Source of the DNA: Streptomyces sp. NBC_00273
Lineage (GTDB): Bacteria > Actinomycetota > Actinomycetes > Streptomycetales > Streptomycetaceae
Direction of reading: 5' to 3'
DNA: 64,000 nucleotides
Assembly: GCF_036178145.1 (NCBI RefSeq)
Contig: NZ_CP108067.1
Location: 4,092,001-4,156,000, forward strand
Shown: positions 53,519-62,388 of the stretch, one piece after another
How the letters are laid out: the number at the start of each line of letters is the position of its first letter
Numbering within the stretch: the stretch's first letter is position 1
Program-made: the position numbers and the translations under genes
The notes under the pieces: model-generated
Databases searched by the model: none
What the model was told of the DNA's origin: nothing
What the model saw: only the letters and a program-made list of their open reading frames with translations

Positions 53519-55896
53519 GCCGGCTCCGGGCCTGGACCCGCGACCTCGGCATGGGCGCCCGCTTCGCCTTCGGCGGCGGCCGCGAAGGGTGGATCCGCAC
53601 CCTCCTCACCGGCGTCGGCGTCGGTCTCGGCGTCGCACTGCTGCTGATCAGCACCACCATCCCCGGCGCCCTCGCCGCGCGGTACGAGCGCGGCGACGCA
53701 CGGTCGACGATGAACTCCGAGCGGGCCGACGCCCCCGGCCCCGACACCCTGCTGATCGCCCGCGTCAACCAGACGTACCGGCACACGGACATCGAGGGGC
53801 ACGCGGTGCGGGCCGAGGGCCCCCGCGCCCCGCTGCCGCCCGGCCTGAAGCGGATCCCGGGCCCGGGCGAGATGGCCCTCTCCCCGGCGCTCGACGCCTT
53901 GCTGAAGTCCTCCGACGGCGCCCTGCTGCGCGAGCGGCTCGACGCGCGCGTGGTTGAGATCATCGGCGACCCGGGGCTGGTCGGCCCCGGCGAACTGTTC
54001 TTCTACCTGGGCAGCGACACCCTCGCGAAGAACGGACCCGAGGACTACCGCGTCGAGCGCGTCACCGGCTTCGGCTACAACGCGGACCGCGAGGGCCTGG
54101 ACCCCGTGCTCATGCTGATGGTCGTCCTGACGTTCGTCGCCCTGCTGATGCCCGTCGCCGTGTTCATCGCCACCGCCGTGCGCTTCGGCGGGGACCGGCG
54201 CGACCGGCGGCTCGCCGCACTGCGCCTGGTCGGCGCAGACAGCCAGATGGTGCGCCGGATCGCGGCCGGGGAGGCGCTGGCCGGCTCTCTGGTCGGACTG
54301 GTGCTGGGCAGCGGCTTCTTCGCCGTCGGCCGTTCCCTGGTCGGCAGCGTCAGCCTCCAGCAGCGCAGCGTCTTCCCCGCCGACCTCGACCCGGCGCCCT
54401 GGCTCGCCGTCCTGGTCGCCCTCGCGGTGCCCGCGGCGGCGGTGGCCGTGACCCTGTTCGCGCTGCGCAGCGTGGTCATCGAGCCGCTGGGCGTCGTCCG
54501 GACGGCGGGGCCCTCCCGGCGCCGCGTCTGGTGGCGGCTGTTGCTCCCGCTGGTCGGGCTCGGCCTGCTCGTGCCCATGGACGGCCGCGGCAACGACCAC
54601 GGCAGGTTCAACCAGTGGCAGGTCAGCGCGGGTGTGTTGCTGCTGCTGGTCGGGGTCACCGTGCTGCTGCCCTGGCTGCTGGAACGGTTCGTCGCGAAGG
54701 TGTCCGGCGGCCCGGTCTCCTGGCAGCTGGCCGTGCGCCGGCTCCAGGTCAACAGCGGCGCCGCCGCCCGCCTCGTCAACGGCATCGCCGTGGCCGTCGC
54801 GGGCGCCATCGCCCTCCAGATGCTCTTCGCGGGCGTCGAGGGCGAGTACACGAAGCCGACCGGCCAGGATCCCGGCAGGGCCGCCGTCGCGGTCCTGGTG
54901 AACCGCGAGACGCAGACGCGCATGGACGACCTCGCGCAGCGGATCTCCGCCGTGCCGGGCGTCACCCGAACCGTTCCACTGACCACCGTGCAGGCCGCCC
55001 GCCAGGTGCCCGCGATGCAGGAGACGCTCGCGGTGACCATCGGTACCTGCGACGCGCTCGGTGAGGTCGCGTCGCTGGACTCCTGCAAGGACGGCGACGC
55101 CTTCGTACTGACCGGCTCCGCGGCACCGGCCCCGCAGGCCTGGCAGCGCTCCGACGGGGGCGCGGCGAAGCCGGGCGACGAGCTGTTCGTCGGCGACGTC
55201 AGCGGATACGGGTCCGATTCCGGGTCCGGGCTGCCCGACCGGCCCGCGCCGGCGAAGTGGCAGGTCCCGGCGGACGCCCGTACGGTCCCCAGCCGGGAGG
55301 ACCCCACCGGTGAGCTGCGCAGTGGCCTGCTGGTCACCCCGGCGGCCGCGCCGAAGGAGATCGGCGACTTCCCGAACGCGCGGATCTTCGTCCAGGTCGA
55401 CGAGTCCGGTCCGGACGCCCTGGACCGGGCGCGCAACGCCGTGTTCAAGGCGGACCCGTTCGTCACGGCGATGACGCTGCGGCACAGCGAGAAGGCCGCC
55501 GGCTACTCCTCGATCCGCACGGGGCTGTTCTTCGGTGCCACCGGCGTGCTGGTCCTGATCGGCGGCAGCCTGCTCGTCTCCCAGCTGGAGCAGTTGCGCG
55601 AGCGCCGGCGGCTGCTCTCCGCCCTGGTCGCCTTCGGCACCAAGCGCTCCACGCTGAGCCTGTCGGTGCTGTGGCAGACGGCCGTGCCGATCGTGCTCGG
55701 CCTGGTGCTGGCGGCCGGGGTCGGCGTGGGGCTGGGCGCCGTCCTGATGGGCATGGCCGCCCAGCCCGTTCGGATCGACTGGGCGTCGGTGCTCGGGATG
55801 ACGGCGACCGGCGCGGGTGTGGTGGTCGTCGTGACCCTGCTGAGCCTGCCGCCGCTGCTGCGGCTGATGCGCCCGGACGGCCTGCGCACGGAGTGA
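53515..55896 (+). CDS. FtsX-like ABC permease
   Basis: 793 residues with about ten membrane segments: an N-terminal one (about 24-45), a cluster at about 195-330, further segments near 340-410, and a C-terminal FtsX block (about 660-780). Two large extracytoplasmic regions are present (about 46-190 and 440-650, the latter with Cys at GTCDALGEVASLDSC). Two FtsX domains in one chain make a full-size Actinobacteria-type permease that works with the preceding ATPase. Confidence 0.9.
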   Translation: MSRLRAWTRDLGMGARFAFGGGREGWIRTLLTGVGVGLGVALLLISTTIPGALAARYERGDARSTMNSERADAPGPDTLLIARVNQTYRHTDIEGHAVRAEGPRAPLPPGLKRIPGPGEMALSPALDALLKSSDGALLRERLDARVVEIIGDPGLVGPGELFFYLGSDTLAKNGPEDYRVERVTGFGYNADREGLDPVLMLMVVLTFVALLMPVAVFIATAVRFGGDRRDRRLAALRLVGADSQMVRRIAAGEALAGSLVGLVLGSGFFAVGRSLVGSVSLQQRSVFPADLDPAPWLAVLVALAVPAAAVAVTLFALRSVVIEPLGVVRTAGPSRRRVWWRLLLPLVGLGLLVPMDGRGNDHGRFNQWQVSAGVLLLLVGVTVLLPWLLERFVAKVSGGPVSWQLAVRRLQVNSGAAARLVNGIAVAVAGAIALQMLFAGVEGEYTKPTGQDPGRAAVAVLVNRETQTRMDDLAQRISAVPGVTRTVPLTTVQAARQVPAMQETLAVTIGTCDALGEVASLDSCKDGDAFVLTGSAAPAPQAWQRSDGGAAKPGDELFVGDVSGYGSDSGSGLPDRPAPAKWQVPADARTVPSREDPTGELRSGLLVTPAAAPKEIGDFPNARIFVQVDESGPDALDRARNAVFKADPFVTAMTLRHSEKAAGYSSIRTGLFFGATGVLVLIGGSLLVSQLEQLRERRRLLSALVAFGTKRSTLSLSVLWQTAVPIVLGLVLAAGVGVGLGAVLMGMAAQPVRIDWASVLGMTATGAGVVVVVTLLSLPPLLRLMRPDGLRTE

Positions 55897-55955
55897 CCTC
55901 CGTACGCACCCGACCCGTACGCCCGTTCCCGGCGTGACGCCCCTGCGGACACGAC

Positions 55956-56903
55956 CTAGTCGGTGGGCCAGACCGGGAGCGGGCGTACGGCTTCGCGCAG
56001 CGCGGCGGCGATGGCCCTGAACTCCTGCTGCCGGGCGGTCCCGGTGCGCATGGCCAGGGCGATCCGCCGGGAGGGGGCGGGCTCGGCGAAGTACCCGGTG
56101 GACAGGTACTCGTTGCGGGCGGTCTCCAGCCGTAGCGCGGTGCGCGGCAACAGCGTCACCCCCAGTCCCCCGGCGACCAGTTGTACGAGGGTGGACAGGC
56201 CGGCGGCGGTCGTCGTGACGTCCGCCCCGGTCGTCCGGCCCGCTTCCCGGCAGATGTCGAGGGCCTGGTCGCGCAGGCAGTGGCCCTCGTCGAGCAGCAG
56301 CAGCTGCAGTCCGCGCAGTTCCTCCAGCGGGATGTCCCGGCGCCCGGCCAGTGCGTGCTCCCGGGGTGCGAGCAGGACGAAGTCCTCGTCGAAGACGGGC
56401 AGTTCGGTCACTCCGGGAACCCCGAGCGGGACCGCCAGCAGGAGCAGGTCCAGGCGCCCGCCGCCGAGGCCCTCCAGCAGCGAGGCGGTCTGCTCCTCGT
56501 GCACCTGGAGGTCCATCCGCGGGTAGCGCCGGTGGAACAGCCCGAGCACGGTCGGCAGCAGGTACGGCGCCACCGTGGGGATCACCCCGAGCCGCAGCAC
56601 CCCGGTGAAGGGCGCCCGTACCGCCTCGGCCTCCTCCAGCAGCCCGCCCATGGCGTCGAGGACCACCTGCGCGCGGGCCGCGATCCGCTCGCCCGCCGGC
56701 GAGAGCAGCACCTTGCGCGTGGTGCGCTCCAGCAGCTGCACCCCGAGGGCCTCCTCGAGGGCGGAGACGGCACCGGAGAGCGCGGGCTGGCTCATGCCGA
56801 TGGCCGCGGCGGCGTCCCGGAAGTGCAGGTGCTCGGCGACCGCCGCGAAGGCGCGCAGCTGCGCCAGCGTCGGTTGCTTCGCTCCCCTACTACTGACAGC
56901 CAC
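55956..56903 (-). CDS. oxyR: LysR-family regulator, OxyR
   Basis: 315 residues from GTG 56903 (GGAGGT 8 nt upstream). HTH: LRAFAAVAEHLHFRDAAAAIGMSQPALSGAVSALEEALGVQLLER. The redox region contains GHCLRDQALDIC, matching the OxyR peroxide-sensing Cys pair. Divergent from ahpC, its expected target for peroxide response. Confidence 0.9.
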   Translation of the reverse strand: MAVSSRGAKQPTLAQLRAFAAVAEHLHFRDAAAAIGMSQPALSGAVSALEEALGVQLLERTTRKVLLSPAGERIAARAQVVLDAMGGLLEEAEAVRAPFTGVLRLGVIPTVAPYLLPTVLGLFHRRYPRMDLQVHEEQTASLLEGLGGGRLDLLLLAVPLGVPGVTELPVFDEDFVLLAPREHALAGRRDIPLEELRGLQLLLLDEGHCLRDQALDICREAGRTTGADVTTTAAGLSTLVQLVAGGLGVTLLPRTALRLETARNEYLSTGYFAEPAPSRRIALAMRTGTARQQEFRAIAAALREAVRPLPVWPTD

Positions 56904-57039
56904 TGATAGGTACCTCCGATCACCCGACACAAGAGTAGCTATTTCTGTAATCAATGCAGGTGTGTCAGCATGTGAGATACGTCCAACCCCATCGGAAAAC
57001 CCCCAAAAGGGTGCATTTTCCACTTCGTAAGGAGAGCGC
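56904..57039. promoter_or_regulatory. oxyR-ahpC divergent promoter
   Basis: 136 bp. ATAG-N7-CGAT (56906-56920) resembles one OxyR half-element (ATAG-N7-CTAT). GTAGCTAT at 56936-56942 may be another. Tentative. Confidence 0.4.
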
Positions 57040-57594
57040 GTGCTCACTGTTGGTGACAAGTTCCCGGCTTTCGACCTGACCGCCTGTGTCTCGCTCGAGG
57101 CCGGATCTGAGTTCGCGCAGATCGACCACAAGACCTACGAGGGCAAGTGGAAGGTCGTCTTCGCGTGGCCGCTGGACTTCACCTTCGTGTGCCCGACCGA
57201 GATCGCCGCCTTCGGCAAGCTGAACGAGGAGTTCGCCGACCGCGACGCGCAGGTCCTCGGCTTCTCGCTCGACTCCGAGTACGTGCACCACGCCTGGCGC
57301 AAGGACCACGCCGACCTGCGTGACCTGCCCTTCCCGATGATGTCCGACATCAAGCGCGAGCTGTCGGCCGAGCTGGGCATCCTGGGCGAGGACGGCCTCC
57401 CGATGCGCGCCGTCTTCATCGTGGACCCGAACAACGAGATCCAGTTCTCGATGGTGACCGCCGGTTCCGTGGGCCGTAACCCCAAGGAGGTCCTGCGGGT
57501 CCTCGACGCCCTGCAGACCGACGAGCTGTGCCCGTGCAACTGGAACAAGGGTGAGGCCACCATCGACGCCGGCGCGCTGCTGGCCGGTGAGTGA
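57040..57594 (+). CDS. ahpC: Alkyl hydroperoxide reductase C (peroxiredoxin)
   Basis: 184 residues from GTG, AAGGAGAG upstream. Peroxidatic Cys51 in DFTFVCPTE; C-terminal Cys pair DELCPCNW (164/166). It reduces H2O2 and organic peroxides with AhpD as electron donor in actinobacteria. 3 bp before ahpD: one operon. Confidence 0.96.
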   Translation: MLTVGDKFPAFDLTACVSLEAGSEFAQIDHKTYEGKWKVVFAWPLDFTFVCPTEIAAFGKLNEEFADRDAQVLGFSLDSEYVHHAWRKDHADLRDLPFPMMSDIKRELSAELGILGEDGLPMRAVFIVDPNNEIQFSMVTAGSVGRNPKEVLRVLDALQTDELCPCNWNKGEATIDAGALLAGE

Positions 57595-57597
57595 CGG

Positions 57598-58134
57598 ATG
57601 TCCCTCGACTCCCTGAAGTCGGCCATACCGGACTTCGCCAAGGACCTGAAGCTGAACCTCGGTTCGGTCATCGGCAACAGCGACCTCCCGCAGCAGCAGC
57701 TGTGGGGCACCGTCCTGTCCTGCGCGATCGCCGCCCGCTCGGCCATCGTCCTGCGTGAGCTGGAGCCCGAGGCGAAGGCCAACCTCTCGCCGGAGGCGTA
57801 CACCGCCGCCAAGTCCGCCGCCGCGGTCATGGGGATGAACAACGTCTTCTACCGCACCCGGCACCTGCTCTCCGACCCGGAGTACGGCACGCTGCGCGCG
57901 GGCCTGCGGATGAACGTCATCGGCAACCCGGGCGTGGAGAAGATCGACTTCGAGCTGTGGTCGCTCGCGGTCTCCGCGATCAACGGCTGCGGCCAGTGCC
58001 TGGACTCGCACGAGCAGGTCCTGCGCAAGGCGGGCGTCGACCGCGAGACGATCCAGGAGGCCTTCAAGATCGCCTCCGTGATCCAGGCCGTCGCCGTCAC
58101 CCTCGACGCCGAGGCCGCCCTCGCCGCCGAGTAA
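57598..58134 (+). CDS. ahpD: Alkylhydroperoxidase AhpD
   Basis: 178 residues with active-site CGQCLDSHE (C131, C134, H138), the carboxymuconolactone-decarboxylase-type fold. It recycles AhpC through a lipoylated partner in mycobacteria. No clear separate RBS; the ATG follows the ahpC stop by 3 bp. Confidence 0.96.
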   Translation: MSLDSLKSAIPDFAKDLKLNLGSVIGNSDLPQQQLWGTVLSCAIAARSAIVLRELEPEAKANLSPEAYTAAKSAAAVMGMNNVFYRTRHLLSDPEYGTLRAGLRMNVIGNPGVEKIDFELWSLAVSAINGCGQCLDSHEQVLRKAGVDRETIQEAFKIASVIQAVAVTLDAEAALAAE

Positions 58135-58156
58135 CGGCACCCCGTACGACGACACT

Positions 58157-58188
58157 GGGCCCCGCCACCGGAAACGGTCGCGGGGCCC
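58157..58188. terminator. Terminator of ahpCD
   Basis: GGGCCCCGC (58157-58165) pairs with GCGGGGCCC (58180-58188), with an inner ACCG/CGGT. Shared with the convergent gene ending at 58196. Confidence 0.85.
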
Positions 58189-58195
58189 TGTGCGT

Positions 58196-58900
58196 TCAGC
58201 TCTTGCGCAGTGCGGCCATCAGCGCCCGCGCGTCCTCGGCCGCCGCGGCCACCAGGGCGTCCCGGTCCGGGTGCGGCAGAGGATCCGTCCGGGGGTCGGA
58301 CTCGCCCTCCCCTTCGAAGATCGTCACGACGATCGTGAACACCGCGCCGCCGTCACGGACCCGCAGCCGGATGCCGTCGCCGGGCCCGGGACGGGTGACG
58401 AGGGCCTCTTCCCCGAGACCGGGCACCGACTCCCACCCGCCGTCGCCGCTGACGAACCACCGGGCATCAGGGGAGCTGGCGGCGAACTCGGCCTTCGGGT
58501 CGGTCATCTTGTGCAGTTCGACCACGGCCGCGACGTAGATGCTCCCGCTGGGGGCGGGCCTGTCGCTGCTGCGGGAGCACGACGCCCAGTCCAGCGCCCG
58601 ATGCCGGCCGCCCGCCTGCGGTACGGGGTCCGCGAGCCCGCCCAGCAGTCCCTCCAGGGTCGGGGCCTTGAACTGGCCGCAGAGGTCGTCCGTGACCCGG
58701 TAGCGGATCTCCGGCTCGGCCGTCCGGTCCCCGAAGGCGTACAGCCCGCCGGCCCACAGCGCGGAGGTGGCCACCACCGCCGCCGCCACCCACGGCCAGG
58801 GCCGGTCCGGGGCCCGCGCCCCGGGCGCCACGGTGTCCTGCACGACCTCGGCCGGTCGCGCCGGCTCCCACTCCCCGTCCAGCTCCGGCTCCGTGATCAT
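58196..58900 (-). CDS. Membrane-anchored hypothetical protein, paralogue A
   Basis: 234 residues: acidic start MITEPELDGEW, one transmembrane helix WVAAAVVATSALWAGGLYAFG (about 37-57), then an extracytoplasmic domain with Cys pair (DLCGQFK, WASCSR) and VRDGGAVFTIVVTIFEG. The same length and layout as the adjacent gene marks a tandem duplication. Unknown family; 7 bp separates the two. Confidence 0.75.
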   Translation of the reverse strand: MITEPELDGEWEPARPAEVVQDTVAPGARAPDRPWPWVAAAVVATSALWAGGLYAFGDRTAEPEIRYRVTDDLCGQFKAPTLEGLLGGLADPVPQAGGRHRALDWASCSRSSDRPAPSGSIYVAAVVELHKMTDPKAEFAASSPDARWFVSGDGGWESVPGLGEEALVTRPGPGDGIRLRVRDGGAVFTIVVTIFEGEGESDPRTDPLPHPDRDALVAAAAEDARALMAALRKS

Positions 58901-58907
58901 CCCGGCC

Positions 58908-59612
58908 CTACTTCTTCAGCGCCGACATCAGCTCGCGCATGTCCTCGATCATCGCCGCCTGGACCGCGTCGACGTCGGTGGCGGGTCGGCCGTTCGTCTC
59001 CGCGAAGGTGTTCGCGCCCGCTTCGACGGTGAACACCGCTCCGCCGTCCAGCACTTTGAGGATCAGCCAGGTGTCGCCGGACATCACGTTCATCACGGCA
59101 CGCTCTCCGAGGTCCGGCACCGCTGCCGTGCGCACGCCGCCCGCGTAGGAGATGGTGCGGAGGTCCGGTGCGTCGAACTCGGCCGAGGGATCCGTCTTCT
59201 TGTGCAGGGCGACCTGGGCGACCACGTCGAAGTCCGGGGCCGTCCCGTCCTTCCCGGCGTTCTCCAGATGGCACCGTGCCGCGTACACGGCCGGGTGGTC
59301 GCCCTCGAGGTTCACCGGCTTCTTCTTGTGCATGTCTCCGGTGATCCCGCTCAGCGCCCGGGCCTTGAAGTCCTGGCACAGGTTCTTCGACGCCCGGTAG
59401 GAGGTCTCGAGCTCGACCGTCCGGTCCCCGAAGGCGTACAGCCCACCGCCCCACACCGCGGACGCGACCACGGCACCGCCCAGCGCCCACAGCCACGACC
59501 GCTGGCCCGGACCGCCCGTCGCCCGCTCGCGCGCGGGGACCCGGTCCGCCGACCGGGCCGGCTCCAAGGCCTCGGTCTGCCATTCCTCGCCGAGCTCCGG
59601 ATCTGTGATCAT
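58908..59612 (-). CDS. Membrane-anchored hypothetical protein, paralogue B
   Basis: 234 residues, paralogous to the downstream gene: MITDPELGEEW start, helix ALGGAVVASAVWGGGLYAFGDRT, NLCQDFKA and AARCHLEN Cys pair, VLDGGAVFTVEAGAN. The two share the GGLYAFGDRT junction after the membrane helix. Possibly a signal-transducing or lipoprotein-like pair; no function can be assigned. Confidence 0.75.
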   Translation of the reverse strand: MITDPELGEEWQTEALEPARSADRVPARERATGGPGQRSWLWALGGAVVASAVWGGGLYAFGDRTVELETSYRASKNLCQDFKARALSGITGDMHKKKPVNLEGDHPAVYAARCHLENAGKDGTAPDFDVVAQVALHKKTDPSAEFDAPDLRTISYAGGVRTAAVPDLGERAVMNVMSGDTWLILKVLDGGAVFTVEAGANTFAETNGRPATDVDAVQAAMIEDMRELMSALKK

Positions 59613-59715
59613 GCCTGTCCCCCGTGTCCCTGTTCCCCCCGCGATGCCGTCGGCACGCGAATCAGTTCGATCATCGCAGCCCTGATCGCCGGAATGTCTG
59701 GTTCCGCGAGGAGGG

Positions 59716-61119
59716 TCAGGGTGTGACGTGCCCCTCTCCCTCGGGGACCACGCTCAGGGCCGTCGAACCGTGCGGGGCGGGGCCGATCATTTCGGATCCG
59801 AGGTGGTGCTGCTCGCGCGAGTACGCCTTCAAGTAGCCCACCACCGTGTTGGTGACGGCCACCAGCGGCACCGCGACGACCGCTCCGCCGATGCCCGCGA
59901 TCATGCCGCCGGCGGCCACCGAGAGCACCACCGCGAGCGGGTGCACCCGGACGGCCCGGCCGAGGATGAAGGGCTGGAGCACGTGGCCCTCGATCTGCTG
60001 CACCGCCAGCACCACCAGCAGCACCATCAGGGCGGTGAACACGCCCTGGGTCACCAGCGCCACGACCACCGCGAGCGCGCCCGACACCACGGCGCCGACC
60101 AGCGGGATGAAGGCGAACAGGAAGATGAAGACGGCCAGCGGCACGGCCATCGGCACGTCCAGGAAGTAGATGCCGAGGCCGATGAAGATGGCGTCGATGA
60201 GGGCGACGATGACCGTGCCGCGCACGTACGCGGTCAGCGTGCGCCAGGCCCGCGGACCGGCGCCGGCGACACCGGCGCGGGCGGCGGACGGGACCAGGCC
60301 CAGCGCCCAGTTCCAGATGCGCTTGCCGTCGTAGAGCAGGAAGAGCGTGGAGAACATCGCGAGCAGGATGCCCGTCAGGACCTCGACGAGCACCGTCACG
60401 CCCTGCAGTCCGGCGGAGGTGATCTGCTCGGTGTTGGTGCCGATGGTCTCGCTGAGGTTCTTCGCGATGTCGTTGATCTGCTTCTCGGTCACGTGGAACG
60501 GGCTGTCCAGTGCCCAGAGCTTGAGCTCGTTGATGCCGTCGCGCACCCGGTCGGAGAGGTCGTCGAGGTTCTCCATGACCTGCCAGACCACGAACCAGCC
60601 GACGAGCCCGATGACCACGAAGCCGAGGATCGCCGTGACGGCCGTGGCCAGTCCGCGCGGCAGGCCCAGTCTGCGCAGCCGGACCACGAACGGCTGGAGC
60701 ATCGCGGTGACGAGCATCGCGGCGGCGAAGGCGAGGACGACCAGGCGGACTTCGCTGATCACCTTCATCAGCACCCAGAGCATCCCGGCGAGCAGCAGCA
60801 GCCGCCAGCTGGCCTCGGCGGCGACGCGCATCCCCCAGGGGACGACGCTCGCCGGGTCGGGGCGCACGGGCACGGCCGGGGCGGCGAGGTGGGGCGCGGG
60901 GACCACGGGCGGGTAGGAGGGCGGCGCGGGAACGGTCGCGACCGCCGCGGCGGCCGACGCCTCGGCAGCCCCCGCGTCCGGTGCCCGCCCGGGCCCGCCG
61001 GACAGCGGCAGGTCGCCGCTGGTCTCGGCTTCGACCTCGGCGCGCCGCTCGTTGAGCCGCGCCTCCATCCGGTTCAGCTTGTTCCCGAGCCGGCCGAGCC
61101 AGCCTTCCCTCTTCGCCAT
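59716..61119 (-). CDS. AI-2E family transporter (TqsA/PerM-like permease)
   Basis: 467 residues. Charged N-terminus with MEARLNERRAEVEAE coil and a Pro/Ala linker. The PerM domain follows with about eight membrane segments, including LLLLAGMLWVLMKVISEVRLVVLAFAAAM, VFIFLFAFIPLVGAVVSGALAVVVAL and EGHVLQPFILGRAVRVHPLAVVLSV, a family hallmark. Substrates differ widely (AI-2, Na+/H+, others); no prediction made. Confidence 0.9.
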   Translation of the reverse strand: MAKREGWLGRLGNKLNRMEARLNERRAEVEAETSGDLPLSGGPGRAPDAGAAEASAAAAVATVPAPPSYPPVVPAPHLAAPAVPVRPDPASVVPWGMRVAAEASWRLLLLAGMLWVLMKVISEVRLVVLAFAAAMLVTAMLQPFVVRLRRLGLPRGLATAVTAILGFVVIGLVGWFVVWQVMENLDDLSDRVRDGINELKLWALDSPFHVTEKQINDIAKNLSETIGTNTEQITSAGLQGVTVLVEVLTGILLAMFSTLFLLYDGKRIWNWALGLVPSAARAGVAGAGPRAWRTLTAYVRGTVIVALIDAIFIGLGIYFLDVPMAVPLAVFIFLFAFIPLVGAVVSGALAVVVALVTQGVFTALMVLLVVLAVQQIEGHVLQPFILGRAVRVHPLAVVLSVAAGGMIAGIGGAVVAVPLVAVTNTVVGYLKAYSREQHHLGSEMIGPAPHGSTALSVVPEGEGHVTP

Positions 61120-61176
61120 GTCGCTTCCTTCCCCCGCCCCCGGTCTACGGGCTCACCTCGAAGACCGTACACGCGA

Positions 61177-61209
61177 GGAGCCCCGCACCGTAGGACGGTG
61201 CGGGGCTCC
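61177..61209 (-). terminator. Terminator of the transglycosylase gene
   Basis: Perfect 15-bp stem 61177-61191 with 61195-61209 and a 3-nt loop, 46 nt past the stop at 61255. Confidence 0.85.
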
Positions 61210-61254
61210 CCAGGGTTGTGCGGTGCTGCGGCGCTCGCGGCGGCGCGGGCCGCT

Positions 61255-61974
61255 CTAGTACCAGCCGTTGGCCTGGTGGAAGCTCCAGGCGCTGCAGGGG
61301 CTGCCGTAGCGGTCTTCCATGTAGTTCAGACCCCACTTGATCTGCGTGGCGGGGTTGGTGCGCCAGTCGGCACCGGCCGAGGCCATCTTCGAACCGGGCA
61401 GCGCCTGGACCAGACCGTAGGCGCCCGAGGACGAGTTGACGGCCTTGTAGTTCCAGGTGGATTCCTGGTTGATGATGTTCGAGAAGCACTGGAACTGCCC
61501 GGCCGGGACCATCTGCTGGGCAATGGCCTTGACCTGGGCGACCGTGTAGGAGCTCTGGGGAGCGAAGTCCCCGGCGTCGCGGGCGGCGGAGCGGCTCGCG
61601 ACCTGCTCCTTCTCGTCGCGTTCCTTCTTCAGCTTGGCCTCGGCCTCGGCCTCGGCCTTCTCCTTCTCGGCCTTCTCGGCCTCGGCCTTCTTGGCCTTGG
61701 CGTCCTCGGCGGCCTGGACGCGCGCGGCCTCCTCGACGGAACGCTTGGTGTCGGCTTCCGCGGCGTGGGCGATGGCATCGGCCTGCTGCGTCAGGGACGC
61801 GGTCTGGACCTCTGCCTGGTCGCCGACCGGGATGTCCGCAAGGAGAGTCGCGCCGGACGCGGTCGTCTCGAGATCGTTCGTGGGGTCGCCGGTGGCAACG
61901 CCTACGACTGCGCCGACGGTGGTGACCGCGGTGGCCGAAGCCACGGCGAACCCCCGGACCGAGATCCGGCTCAC
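61255..61974 (-). CDS. Secreted lytic transglycosylase-like (SLT) protein
   Basis: 239 residues from GTG (GAAGGA 6 nt upstream). Signal peptide (about 1-30), then an Ala/Lys/Glu coiled coil (about 60-130), and a C-terminal goose-lysozyme/SLT-like domain: FQCFSNIINQESTWNYKAVN (catalytic Glu), SGAYGLVQALPGSKM and IKWGLNYMEDRYGSPCSAWSFHQANGWY. It cleaves peptidoglycan, probably in growth or spore germination. A CRP-like dyad lies 273 bp upstream. Confidence 0.9.
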   Translation of the reverse strand: MSRISVRGFAVASATAVTTVGAVVGVATGDPTNDLETTASGATLLADIPVGDQAEVQTASLTQQADAIAHAAEADTKRSVEEAARVQAAEDAKAKKAEAEKAEKEKAEAEAEAKLKKERDEKEQVASRSAARDAGDFAPQSSYTVAQVKAIAQQMVPAGQFQCFSNIINQESTWNYKAVNSSSGAYGLVQALPGSKMASAGADWRTNPATQIKWGLNYMEDRYGSPCSAWSFHQANGWY

Positions 61975-62246
61975 ACGGTGTCCTTCCAGCAGCATCCGCA
62001 GTGACCGCGCGGGCGCAAAAGTGCCCTCGACTCTGGCCTCCGTGGTTCTACGGTCACTGGAGGCGCGGGCCCGTGGGCAACCCCCTTGCGGGGGCCGCCG
62101 CGTGAATCTCCGGGCGGCATACGGCGATCGGCTGTGGAGTTGTGGTGCTGCGCGTACCTCACGGGAGATACAGGTATGCCGTATGCGGGGCCTGACGGAA
62201 ACCAGACTCTGCCCGAACGCCACACCGCAAGGCAATTCTCCATTGC

Positions 62247-62262
62247 GTGTGAAAGATCACAC
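62247..62262. promoter_or_regulatory. CRP-like inverted repeat
   Basis: GTGTG-AAAGAT-CACAC, perfect 5-bp arms with N6 spacing as in Crp sites, upstream of the transglycosylase gene. Streptomyces Crp is known to act on germination-related muralytic genes. Confidence 0.5.
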
Positions 62263-62304
62263 CTGGGGTGTCGCCGCCGATTCGAGAAAAGACCTGTGCA
62301 ACAC

Positions 62305-62347
62305 GGCGCCGCCCGGCTAGGCTCTCGGGCCTTTGCCGGGCGGCGCC
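62305..62347 (-). terminator. Terminator of the PhoH-family gene
   Basis: Perfect 13-bp GC stem GGCGCCGCCCGGC (62305-62317) with GCCGGGCGGCGCC (62335-62347), 42 nt past the stop. Confidence 0.85.
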
Positions 62348-62388
62348 AACTCACCGTCCCACTATGGGGGTTTTGACCGGTACGACCG

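Larger units (their letters stand above)
61975..62388. other. 414-bp leader/intergenic region of the transglycosylase gene
   Basis: No gene is supported. It contains a CRP-like dyad (62247-62262), the PhoH terminator (62305-62347) and several smaller inverted sequences. I looked for a ydaO-type c-di-AMP riboswitch, common before such genes, and could not fit its conserved core. Confidence 0.5.

Noticed and set aside
61975..62388. ydaO (c-di-AMP) riboswitch before the transglycosylase gene
   Set aside because: Expected from related loci, but the conserved core and pseudoknot words could not be found on the minus strand.
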